This document shows, piece by piece, positions 55,476-64,000 of a stretch of DNA of 64,000 bases (positions are counted from its first letter, which is position 1; each line of letters opens with the position of its first letter). Both the position numbers and the translations under genes were made by a program. Source of the DNA: Lepidonotus clava (taxonomy: Eukaryota; Annelida; Polychaeta; Phyllodocida; Polynoidae); contig OW387134.1 in NCBI GenBank assembly GCA_936440205.1, positions 67,483,427 to 67,547,426 on the forward strand, read 5' to 3'. The notes under the pieces were generated by a model. It saw only the letters and a program-made list of their open reading frames with translations. It had not been told where the DNA came from and searched no databases.

Positions 55476-58400
55476 CTAGTTTCCCTGATTCTTTTGTTCG
55501 GTACCACTGGCTTTGCTATCTTTGTAGATCCGCGGGGGTTTTTCCCTCAACCTATTCTTCAACCACAAGCACGCTTCTGTAGAGTGACCATGCTGTTGGT
55601 GAATGATACAAAACTTGCTTTCATCAAAAGGCAACCTGGGTCTCTCTACCTTCTGTTGAGTTGGCAGATTCTTTCCCTTATCTGCCTCTCTGTTCGGGGC
55701 GGTATTGGATTTAGGCTTCTGATCTGAATTTCTTTCACCTTTCTGATTTTCGTACCTATCTTTTCTCTCATAACCTTGCTGTTTAAAGTTACCACCACTC
55801 TGGGGAGTCCCGCTTTGCCCTGGCTTTGGTTTCTGGAACCATGGAGCGGCCTCCAGTCGGGCCAGCACCACTCCAAATCGTTCGGAGATGGAGTTTAGGG
55901 CCGCGGTCTCCTCTGATTCTTGGCTTCCAGCCAGTTCGCTCACTGCATTAGATATTTTAGTTCCCCCTTTGCCTTTGTCCAACGATTCTAGTCTCGTTGC
56001 ACAATCCACCGCTTCGGTGAACGACTTAGGGTCCAGTATAGCTACTTGCCTGGCTACGCCCTGTTTTAATCCTTCTAAAAACACAGCTAACATCATGCTT
56101 TCACTCGCCTCTGCCTTAACTTGCTTTTGTTTCAGGACACCTGCGAATTCAATCACACTTTGGTCCTTTCCTTGTTTAAGGCCACAGAACTCTGCGTGTT
56201 TCTGCCACTTAGCTCTTCGATCGCCGAAGATCTTTGTCATTTGAGTTTCTAATTTCTCAAATGTATTTTTCTCGCTTTCAGCTAAGGCTCCTGCCCAGTC
56301 ATCTGCCCGTCCCTTCAGGCCTAATAACGCCATATTCAGGAGATGGGCGTCCGACCAATCATAGATAGCTTTCAGTCGCTTCAATTCCCTGAAATACTTT
56401 TCTATCTGCTCATCCTCCTTCCCACTAAACCATGGTAATCTAATATTCGGTCCCCTTTGATGACCGTTATGGGAAGTTTCCCGCACTGGTGAGGGTACTT
56501 GGCCCCAGGCTGTGTTCAGTTGCGGGAAGATATTCCAGAGATTTGTCTGATTCGGAGGGTTCGGAGGATTGTTCTGACCTGGTGGGCCCGGCGGACCTGG
56601 CGGTCCCGACGGGCCGGGCGGTGGAGGCCCCGGTGGATTTGGGGGGTTATTCTGACCCGGCGGGTCCGGCGGACCTGGCGGGTTGGGTTGATTAGGTTGG
56701 TTTGGGGGAACGTTACCAGGTCCTGGTGGGTTCGCCTGGTTATTCTGGCCTGCCGGAGCTTGCTGACCCTGTTGGTCACCCACTCTACCTCGGCCTGCGT
56801 TAAGATTGGCTGCGATCGCCATCGCCTGCATTAAGTAAGGGAACATGTTTTGCTCGACCCCACCCCCTGCTGGCACGGCTCGGCCAGGCTGTTGGCCTGG
56901 TTGGCCATTCCCATCATCTTGTTGCAGTCCCCCAAGGTTTACCCCAGGATTAGGCTGCTGTATTCCCGGATTCGCACCACCATTTCCCCCTTCACCGGGT
57001 TGCTGGAGTCCCCCAGGGTTTATCCCCAGATTGGGCTGATTCGGAGGGAGATTAACCTGAAGGTTCTGAGGGAGATTAGGCCCTTGTGGGTTGGCCTGAT
57101 TATCCTGGCCTCCTTGGGCCTGTTGGTTAAGGGGAGGAATAAGCCATTGAGGGTTGGCCTGATCGTTCTGGCCCCCTTGAATTTGTTGATTAAGAGGAGG
57201 ATTGACTGCCTGAAGGTTGGCTTGGTCATCTTGACCTCCCTGGGCTTGTTGATTAAGGGGAAGGTTAGGCCCTAGAGGATCGGCCCGATTAATCTGACCC
57301 TCCTGAGCTTGTTGACCCCGTTGGTTGCCCCTTCCTCCTTGACCTGCCTGTATAGGGGCTCCCATTGCCTGCCTTATGAAAGGGTACAATATATTTTGTT
57401 GTATGGGCCCAAGGTCTATCCCACCTCCTGCCGGTGCGCCTCGGCCCGGTTGTTGGTCTGGGATTTGACCATTCCCATCTCCCACTAGATCCACCAAAGG
57501 TACGCCTCCTTCCGCCATATTATTTTCGTGGAGGTTTTGTATATCGTGATTGTCCCACTGTTCCCTTACAGGGATTTCCTCTACACTAATCTCGTCCTCA
57601 CTCGCTGGTTTGTCTTTCTTGTCTGTGCCTAAAACATCCTCGGTAATAAGTTCAAACGATGACGAGCGTGATTTCTCCCTTCTAGCTAGTTTTCTATCAG
57701 GGCTACCTTTTCTGACATTTGCGACGGCTTGTTCTGTCTCACTGTCTCCTTCCTCGTCTTCGCTTTCGTATTTATCATACGGCTCAGGGGCTGCAATGTC
57801 CCCTTCTCCTACATGATAAGCTTTCTTTACCGCACTACCTTCTCCATCTCTATCTTCCCCTTCTCTATCACTTTGGGTCTCTAGCGCTTCCCTTTCTGCT
57901 TTATCCTGATCGCTTAACCTTTCTAACTCTTCATGCTCTTCGGGGCCTGTTTCTGCTAACTTCCTTATTATTTCTGCCGGGTTAGGTTCATACCCTCCCC
58001 ACCCCAGATCTGGAACTCGAGCTTTTGCTCCTTTATTAGCGTCGTCCAAGTTCTCCTCAATATCAAAGGTTAGTCTATAGGGTTGTAAGTTGCCTACTTT
58101 GTCGCTCTCTCCCTCTGTTTCCCTTTCCACTCCCCTGTCCCTACCTACTGTTTTCCTTTTAACTACAGTGGAATCAGGAATGGACGCCCCCGGGGTGGGG
58201 TGAGTCGGTGTTACCAGCGGGTGACTGATAGACTCAAGTCGTTGGGGATGTGGATAGGTGAGAGAATTCCCATCAGGTTGAATTACCGGATTTGCGGGGC
58301 GTCTCCCCCCTGATGGGCTGGAGTTATCTGCAGTGTTTTGTCGATTTTTCTTATCCTTTATGGGAAATAAGTAATCCTCATCGAAAGTTTCCTGTTCACT

Positions 58401-58922
58401 TTGTCCTCCTGCTGCAGGTAGTAAACGATAGGGAACTCCTTGACTACACCACGGATTGTTCGCATCGGGTTCACACCACAGACTGTTCACATCGGGTTCA
58501 CAAGTAGAGTGAGAGCTCGCACCAGGTTCGTGGTCCGTAGGTGGTACGTACCCTGGATTCCAATATTGCTGATATTCCTGGAGACGGTTCCTCCCTTCAA
58601 CTCGTCCTGAGTGTTTTAGGGATTCAAGTCCTTCGTCAAGAACCGGCCTATCTTTGGACCCTAGGTGCCAGGGAAATGGTTTACCTCTGCCACGGGTTTG
58701 GTAATTTTGTGCACCTTCGGGGCAGAGCTGCTTGGGTCTGGCTGCGACCTCCTGTCTCTGTGCCTCCCCGTCTAAGGGATTACCTACCAGGTGGCGGTTT
58801 TCCACATTCCCTGTATATGATGTTGACACATCGTGTCCTGCGGGCCGCAAAGATTGAGGCTTGGGGTTAGAGGAAGCCTCAAAGTCACCGGTGGCTGACA
58901 TCAAGGATGAGCAAAACGGCAC
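55476..58922 (-). CDS. gag: gag-like protein of the LTR element (fossil virus-like part)
   Basis: 1148 open codons, long for the family. An acidic disordered first half, a Gln/Asn/Pro/Gly-rich low-complexity centre (PPNQPNQPNPPGPPDPPG), a capsid-like region (LPWFSGKEDEQIEKYFRELK, WQKHAEFCGLKQGKDQSVIE) and a near-C-terminal CIIHQQHGHSTEAC zinc-knuckle-like motif. It starts just inside the 5' LTR. Confidence 0.85.
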   Translation of the reverse strand: MPFCSSLMSATGDFEASSNPKPQSLRPAGHDVSTSYTGNVENRHLVGNPLDGEAQRQEVAARPKQLCPEGAQNYQTRGRGKPFPWHLGSKDRPVLDEGLESLKHSGRVEGRNRLQEYQQYWNPGYVPPTDHEPGASSHSTCEPDVNSLWCEPDANNPWCSQGVPYRLLPAAGGQSEQETFDEDYLFPIKDKKNRQNTADNSSPSGGRRPANPVIQPDGNSLTYPHPQRLESISHPLVTPTHPTPGASIPDSTVVKRKTVGRDRGVERETEGESDKVGNLQPYRLTFDIEENLDDANKGAKARVPDLGWGGYEPNPAEIIRKLAETGPEEHEELERLSDQDKAEREALETQSDREGEDRDGEGSAVKKAYHVGEGDIAAPEPYDKYESEDEEGDSETEQAVANVRKGSPDRKLARREKSRSSSFELITEDVLGTDKKDKPASEDEISVEEIPVREQWDNHDIQNLHENNMAEGGVPLVDLVGDGNGQIPDQQPGRGAPAGGGIDLGPIQQNILYPFIRQAMGAPIQAGQGGRGNQRGQQAQEGQINRADPLGPNLPLNQQAQGGQDDQANLQAVNPPLNQQIQGGQNDQANPQWLIPPLNQQAQGGQDNQANPQGPNLPQNLQVNLPPNQPNLGINPGGLQQPGEGGNGGANPGIQQPNPGVNLGGLQQDDGNGQPGQQPGRAVPAGGGVEQNMFPYLMQAMAIAANLNAGRGRVGDQQGQQAPAGQNNQANPPGPGNVPPNQPNQPNPPGPPDPPGQNNPPNPPGPPPPGPSGPPGPPGPPGQNNPPNPPNQTNLWNIFPQLNTAWGQVPSPVRETSHNGHQRGPNIRLPWFSGKEDEQIEKYFRELKRLKAIYDWSDAHLLNMALLGLKGRADDWAGALAESEKNTFEKLETQMTKIFGDRRAKWQKHAEFCGLKQGKDQSVIEFAGVLKQKQVKAEASESMMLAVFLEGLKQGVARQVAILDPKSFTEAVDCATRLESLDKGKGGTKISNAVSELAGSQESEETAALNSISERFGVVLARLEAAPWFQKPKPGQSGTPQSGGNFKQQGYERKDRYENQKGERNSDQKPKSNTAPNREADKGKNLPTQQKVERPRLPFDESKFCIIHQQHGHSTEACLWLKNRLREKPPRIYKDSKASGTEQKNQGN

Positions 58923-58931
58923 AAGTCATGT

Positions 58932-58949
58932 TTCGGGTAATCTCCACCA
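58932..58949 (-). other. candidate primer-binding site
   Basis: Two bases inside the 5' LTR the minus strand reads TGGTGGAGATTACCCG. TGGTGGAGAT is complementary to a tRNA 3' end of the type ATCTCCACCA, as in many alanine tRNAs, but the match weakens after ten bases. This supports the minus-strand orientation. Confidence 0.5.
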
Positions 58950-58951
58950 AA

Positions 58952-59558
58952 TGAACTATTGTTAATGTTTGATTTAAGACTGCGTAAGGTTCGTGTATAT
59001 CCAAGTCTTCATGAGTTGTTTTTCCAGAATGCCTGAGTAATTCAGACTGCGTTTAAAGTTTGTCCGTTCACTTCCCAATAGTTCAAAAGAAATGAACGAT
59101 GAGGGAGCTTCTTAATATGAAAGGGTTTTTATTCAATAAACATCTCATCCCGAGTCAAAGCCACCATGTATAAGTCTTCATCAGTCCACCTCCCATCTCC
59201 TATCAGCAATCAACCACATTTAGAACACGAGTTGCTCCAACACCTTCTAGACCATTCTAGTACTCAGCTCTATCACAATCCTATGTCCGAGGTAATGGGT
59301 ATTGGTAAACTCCAGTCTGTTACACGGAGCCGATGTACTTACTCCAAGTATAACTCCTTGGCTAAACTTACTTAGCTGACATTCTCACTAAAACTCACTG
59401 CTCCCCACTTTGCAACACCTTTTATACTGGTTAACAGGTGGCGCTAGGAGCGCAAAATATTTCTTTCTAAGAGTAGACTAGAAGTAGACTTGCTAAGCCT
59501 GATCCTTGTTGGATTATATAACATGACAATATATTAAAAGTACTAAGCCATTAGTACA
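58952..59558 (-). repeat. LTR (5' copy in element orientation)
   Basis: 607 bp, same length and ends as the left LTR. By eye only one base differs (near 59168 versus 39701). Confidence 0.95.
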
Positions 59559-60030
59559 AGAAGTGAATGCATGTAGTTTTGTTGGTGGTAAACTTGAAAC
59601 CATTTTCAGTACTCCATCTGTCAAGGAGATTCACTGCCTGTTGTAGTTTCCTTTCTATAGTTGTCATTTGTCTCGATCGGTAGCATATGACAAAGTCATC
59701 CACATAGAGACAGCAGTTAAGGTCTTTCTGCAGGGACTTTGTAATGCTGTTAATTTGTACACCAAACAATGTCACAGAGAGGACACAGCCTTGGGGTACA
59801 CCCATTTCCTGGTCGACTCTCCGCGACAGTTTGGTACCAAGACGTACGCTAAATGTTCGGTTGGCAAGGAAATTGGAAACGAATGTGGGCAGTCTGCCAC
59901 GCAGTCCCATTTCCTGCAGATTCTGTAAGATGCCATATTTCCATGTCGTGTCGTATGCCTTTTCGAGGTCAAAAAAGACAGCCACCACATGTTCTTTGTT
60001 GGCGAATCCTTCTCTTATGTAGCTTTCAAG
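59559..60030 (-). mobile_element. LINE copy 1, reverse transcriptase part (right part)
   Basis: A 174-codon RT stretch: GCVVSFLESYIREGFANKEH, VVAVFFDLEKAYDTTWKYGI, MGVPQGCVLSVTLFGVQI, CCLYVDDFVICYRS. It breaks off at CIHF where the LTR element starts; the rest is at 37647-39483. The LINE is 5'-truncated at about 60030, inside RT. Confidence 0.85.
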
Positions 60031-60631
60031 AAAGGACACCACACACCCAGCCTTTGATGACCCTGTTGGGAGCACGGGGTGGCCCCTGGATCCCAGACTC
60101 TTGGATCCTTTCTTAGATTTTATCTATCAGTTGGCATTCTCGAAGGAATTGCAGGATCTTTTTACTTCCGTTGTTGTTAAACACGTCCTTCATCGATGTT
60201 CTGTTTTGGAGATGCCGCTTGCGACTATCATCCGTCTTCTTACACTTCAATATGATGTGCTCCACCGTTAGTTTGGTGTTACACTGTTGACAAATAGGAG
60301 CAACTTCACCTTTCAATAGGTGTTCATGTGTTAGCCTGGTGTGACCTATCCGAAGACGGGCCAGTTTTTGACCTGTTCTGACCTTGTCAGACACTCTTTT
60401 GCTTTTGTCACTTTTCTCTTCTAATTTGGGTTGAACAGAGTGTAGAAGATTGTTCTCCTGTTTGTTCCAGTCGCTTTGCCACTTAGACCGCAAATGTGTT
60501 TTGCTTAGTGGCAGTAAGTCTGTGTGTGGGATTCTAGCAACCTCAGGATCTAGGGCCAAGGCCCCCCTTGGCTGCTTGGTCTGCCTTTTCATTACCAGAG
60601 ATTCCAATGTGGCTAGGTAGCCAGCAGAAAA
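60031..60631 (-). mobile_element. LINE copy 2, C-terminal coding end and start of 3' UTR (right part)
   Basis: Nearly identical to 37857-38451 of LINE copy 1 (ALALDPEVARIPHTDLLPLS, CQQCNTKLTVEHIILKC). 5'-truncated at about 60631 and cut at 60031 by the insertion of copy 1; its remaining 3' UTR is 37433-37646. It has small frame disturbances relative to copy 1 near 60385 and 60570. Confidence 0.85.
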
Positions 60632-61492
60632 AGGAGAGGCTAACATCCTGCCAAAATGTCTGGCTCATCTAGGGGTGTATGTACAGTCTACAGGCTCTAG
60701 GATAAGCATCTAGTTGCTACTATTTAGTGGTAGGTTTTCCTGACCTACAGCCCGAAGAACTTCTGGGCATTCCTTGAGATCTCCAAGTCGAGGCTGGGCA
60801 GAATTCCTTGGAGCTCTCCTACTCGGCCTGTCAACAGGCGGATGGAAGTCAGTCCATGCTGATAGGACTGGATACCTCGCAGGCAGAGGTAGGGGCTGTT
60901 GGTCCAGTTCCGGGTGGCGGTCAGCCCTCAGAAGGTGGCATAGCTACTTCCAAGGGGCAGGTTATGCTCCTCATGGGGCAGTTCTGGGACATGGAGGCCA
61001 CATGCCCGATTTCTGGGCCCTCACTGCGTACAGCACCTCCCAAAGCATCAACCAGGGGATAAGGTGTAACTGCTCCTGCCTACTCATTTGGGGATACCTT
61101 TGGGTCTTCTGGTCGTCGCGTTTGCTCCGAAGGTGGAGCCTGATCCAGTGGCCAATCTCAGTCTGGGCATGAGGGCTGGTCCCGGGAGTGGCTTAAGTTG
61201 AAGGGTGGCCGTGACGCCTGTTGGATTTCCGGGCCGAAGTGTGACACTCGGTCCGGCGGGTGACCTCAGTTAAGGAGGGGTGGTGACTGGTTGCGCTTCC
61301 CAGCACCTCCCACAGTGTTCACTGTTGGGTGGGCCAGGTCTTCTGTCTTCTTGTTCTCGGCAGCTATCAGATCTTGGGATTTCTGTTCCATGGGTGGGGC
61401 CTGTTGGATTTCCGGGCCGAAGTGCGACATTCGGTCCAGTGGGCAACCTCGGTTAAGGAGGGATGGTGATCAGTTGTGCTGACCACCCCTTC
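60632..61492. repeat. non-coding stretch with a direct repeat
   Basis: GTTGGATTTCCGGGCCGAAG and the next ~50 bp recur at about 61219 and 61402 with several changes. No gene recognised; it probably belongs to the retroelement to its right. Confidence 0.4.
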
Positions 61493-63996
61493 CTAGTTTT
61501 CTGACGCTCTAATCTCTGCTCCGACCAGTTCACATTTAGGATTGGGGTACCCACGCAAGAAGTGGCCAAACTCTTGGCAGTGGAAACACTGTCTCGGCCG
61601 GCTCGGGTAATCGCTACATGGTCCACCTCTGCTCAGGTATGGACTTGGTGACCTTGCTGGCCTCCTTGCTGTAGCCTGCAACTTGTCCATCATTGCCCCA
61701 TTCTCCATGTCCACTGCTTTCTCAACCTGCTCTCTCAAACCTTGGAGAGGATCCCTTTCCAGCCTGACAATTGAGGATGGCTGGCCACTGATCGGGTCCC
61801 CAGCAATGAAGGAAACTGGTGATTCGTATCGGTCCTTGTCTTTGCACTGCCCAGGTGAGCCCTGGCGCCCATGTTCTGAGGATTGAAAGTTGTGCCATTC
61901 CTCATGCCGAGAAACGTCAAACTGTGAGCGGCAGACATCCTGGTCTTGTATCAGCCCTCGCCTTGGTGTTCCCATGGTGATCATGCTCCCTTGGGGGCTG
62001 TTCTGCGGATTGGCGGTTATGCCATCCCTCATGCCAGGAAACGTCATAATGGCCCCTGCCTTCATGCTCCCGGCACACGCCCTGTGAGGGGCGGACATCC
62101 TTACTGCGGTGAAGAGGAGTCTCGTACTGGCCTTCACCTTGGTGCTCCCACGGTGCTCCTTCGCTCTGGCCTTTATCTTGGTGCTCCCACGGTGATCCCC
62201 CCTAGGGAGTTGTTCTGAGAATTGGCCATTCCTCATGCAATTCGCCATTCCTCACGCCGAGAAAAGTCATAGCGACCCACATCTTCTTGCTCCCACAGCG
62301 AGCCCTGTGAGCGGCGGACACCCTCACAACGGTGACGAGGAGTCTCATACCGGCCCTCGCCTTGGTGCTCCCACGGTGATCCTGGTGAGCGACGGGCATC
62401 CCAGGGACACGCTGGCTCCTGATGAGGTATTGTACCGAAACCGTGTTACAGTCCCCTAGTGCCACCGGCCCACCACTGGGTCGGTCTTCAGCGATTTATG
62501 CTTGAAAAGGCATTTCTCACTGCCAGTGCACTCCCCAGCGTCCTAACAAACCCTTTCCGCACCTTCCCACCATGCCACCATGGAGGTCTAGGCTTGCAGA
62601 TTGGGACCTGACCTTGGTTTTTTTTTGCACACTGCACAGGGCTGCATAAATTAGGCAGCTAGGTCACATGTCACTGTGAGCCCACCGGCTCACTGTCACG
62701 GTAGCCGTTGTACCATACACACATATACACTGACGCTGGCTCAGGGCTGTAACTGTCATCTTGGCCCCTGTACTCCTCCTGGGTATGGTGATGCGGGATA
62801 TGACAGCTATCCCGGATACTTCCCTTCCGCTGGGGAGTCGAGTGCTGTTGGGGCGCTGGCCAACACCCACTTCTGCTCCTCTCCTCCTCCGGCTCTTCTA
62901 GGTGACCTTCCCTGCCACTGCTATTGGCCCTTTTCGTCTCTGACATTGGAGTGGGCCTTCCTCCACTTGGAGACCCGCTCTTTAGCCACTCGGACCAGGT
63001 GTCGAGCTCGCTCCTGTGCCTCTTGGACTTGACGTTGCAGTCTCTCCAGCTTGGATTCTGGATGCTTGCCGGTCTCCTCTTCTTCACTCCTTTCAGAGCT
63101 GTATCCACTCTTAGAGATAGTAGATTCTGGAGGTAGCGTCGCCTGTTCCTTCTCTGTCGATGACGGTTCTACTGGTAGGATGTGAGGGGTGATCCTTTGT
63201 TGCTGCACCAGGGATGGTATCACTAAATCCTCTATGTCATATTGCCCCATGTCGATCTTCTTACTGAGGAAAGCCTCCTTTAGGAGCTGCATTATCGCTG
63301 GGTTGAAGTGGGCAGCCACATGATTCAAGCTTTCCATGGGCCCATAGTCCTGGAAAACCTTCCAAATCACTTTGGCCCGTGACCAGCCAACACCTGGGAG
63401 GGTCCTCAGTTTCGTCAATGATGCAGTATTAATGTTGAAAGGGGTGTCGGCTTCCGTGTTACACGCCATCATGTAATGTAGGGCAATTAAGCTTGGATGA
63501 ATGTCCTCTTCGCGCATAATGAACTGACTCCTGGCTTGATCTACCGTATTTTCCACATCTCTTAGGTTATACCCTATTACGACCATGGTTTGGGTTTCTC
63601 GGTTATATGAGGCATTAGTTCTGTTGGGGGTTGTTATGTCCTTGATGATTCGTTGACCTTTGCCGAGCACGTGTAACAAAGTGTTATTTTGTATGGGGCT
63701 TCTGTTGATATTGATGGCTTTTTTGGGTCGGGTGTGGTCTTCCTGGTCGTCTGTTGTGTTTTTGTCATGTGGTTATTGGTGGTTCTTGGTGTTCTGCATT
63801 CAGTTCGTTCTTTAGGGCTTGGTGTTCTGCTGTCGGTTTGTTCTTCGGGGCTATTAACGATTTCGTTGAGCAGGTTTTGTGCTGTTTTTTTTGCTGTCTC
63901 TTGGGTTATGTGGTAGCAGTCTGGTTCAAGTTTTGTGATCAATGGGAAGGGGTTTGTGGTTCTTATGTTATCATTTTGGAGTATGTTGATCATCAT
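61493..63996 (-). mobile_element. gag-like region of a second retroelement, broken, running off the right edge
   Basis: Minus-strand open stretches at 63996-63634, 63679-62921 and 62248-61493 look like one gag-type region with a few breaks. It has a TLCYTCSAKV segment, a helix-hairpin-helix-like FNINTASLTKLRTLPGVGWS, a charged helical stretch (ESKLERLQRQVQEAQERARH) and a CFHCQEFGHF zinc-knuckle-like motif. No pol is present on the downstream side. Family unassigned (LTR-type most likely). Confidence 0.5.
61940..62420. repeat. imperfect tandem repeats within the gag-like region
   Basis: CTTGGTGCTCCCACGGTGAT-like words recur near 61962, 62141, 62176 and 62361, and GCGGACATCC/GCGGACACCC-type segments alternate with them. 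In protein terms they give repeated DHRGSTKxKA blocks. Confidence 0.55.
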
Positions 63997-64000
63997 TCTT

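Larger units (their letters stand above)
39484..59558 (-). mobile_element. 20-kb Ty3/gypsy-type LTR element with env (errantivirus-like)
   Basis: 20,075 bp bounded by two 607-bp LTRs with TG/CA ends and a 4-bp AGAA target duplication (39480-39483, 59559-59562). Read 5' to 3' on the minus strand: LTR, gag, pol (protease, RT, RNase H, integrase), two overlapping basic ORFs, env, then about 6.5 kb without sense-strand genes, LTR. The LTRs seem to differ at one base, so the insertion is very recent; the main reading frames are long and it looks whole. It is about twice the length of usual gypsy/errantivirus elements. It sits inside LINE copy 1. Confidence 0.92.

Noticed and set aside
1-64000. CRISPR arrays, bacterial operons, rRNA genes
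   Set aside because: No spaced identical repeats with unique spacers, no ribosome-binding-site-led gene strings and no rRNA-like sequence; the window is clearly eukaryotic.

Overview
The window looks like lancelet (Branchiostoma-like) or other marine invertebrate deuterostome DNA. It has a many-exon host gene with short exons and introns of roughly 0.1-6 kb, many kinds of transposable elements, and no vertebrate-type SINE or LINE families. The species is inferred from element content and gene type, not proven.

Left third (1-21.5 kb, minus strand): one host gene fills the region. I could place 20 consecutive coding exons with canonical GT/AG borders and matching phases, from an ATG at 21504 down to 122, where the gene runs off the left edge. 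The 1071 codons encode an N-terminal lysine-, serine- and proline-rich nuclear-type region followed by about ten ankyrin repeats. Several conserved blocks (RGGREGNNAL, PLHCAAINPN, HYAAACEGTGPL) match what I remember of the ankyrin region of nematode PME-5, a poly(ADP-ribose) polymerase with ankyrin repeats. The WGR and catalytic parts would lie beyond the left edge. The introns hold many small non-autonomous DNA transposons (TIRs starting CAGG/CAGTG, with 5-6 bp target duplications where visible), foldback elements, LINE 3' tails, GC-rich repeats and a possible SINE family.

Upstream of the gene (21.5-35.2 kb): nested DNA transposons (21.75-24.2 kb), more MITEs, a CpG-rich block with a TATA box and splice-donor-like site (27.15-27.64 kb), an 88-bp-arm perfect palindrome (28.87-29.19 kb), and a broken DIRS-type tyrosine-recombinase retrotransposon with inverted terminal repeats (29.19-34.68 kb) that carries a MITE. 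A second CpG-rich, donor-bearing block lies at 34.97-35.13 kb.

Middle and right: a 34-bp minisatellite (35.2-37.43 kb) abuts a three-level nest. A 5'-truncated LINE copy (37.43-37.65 plus 60.03-60.63 kb) is interrupted by a second LINE copy of the same family (37.65-39.48 plus 59.56-60.03 kb). That copy is interrupted by a 20-kb Ty3/gypsy-type LTR element with an envelope gene (39484-59558). The two 607-bp LTRs appear to differ at one position and are flanked by a 4-bp duplication AGAA, so the insertion is very young. Its minus strand carries gag, pol, two overlapping basic ORFs and a baculovirus-F-like env. Unusually, about 6.5 kb between env and the 3' LTR carries a 242-codon ORF on the opposite strand. 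The right edge (61.5-64 kb) holds broken gag-like reading frames of another retroelement, with a helix-hairpin-helix segment and a zinc-knuckle-like motif.
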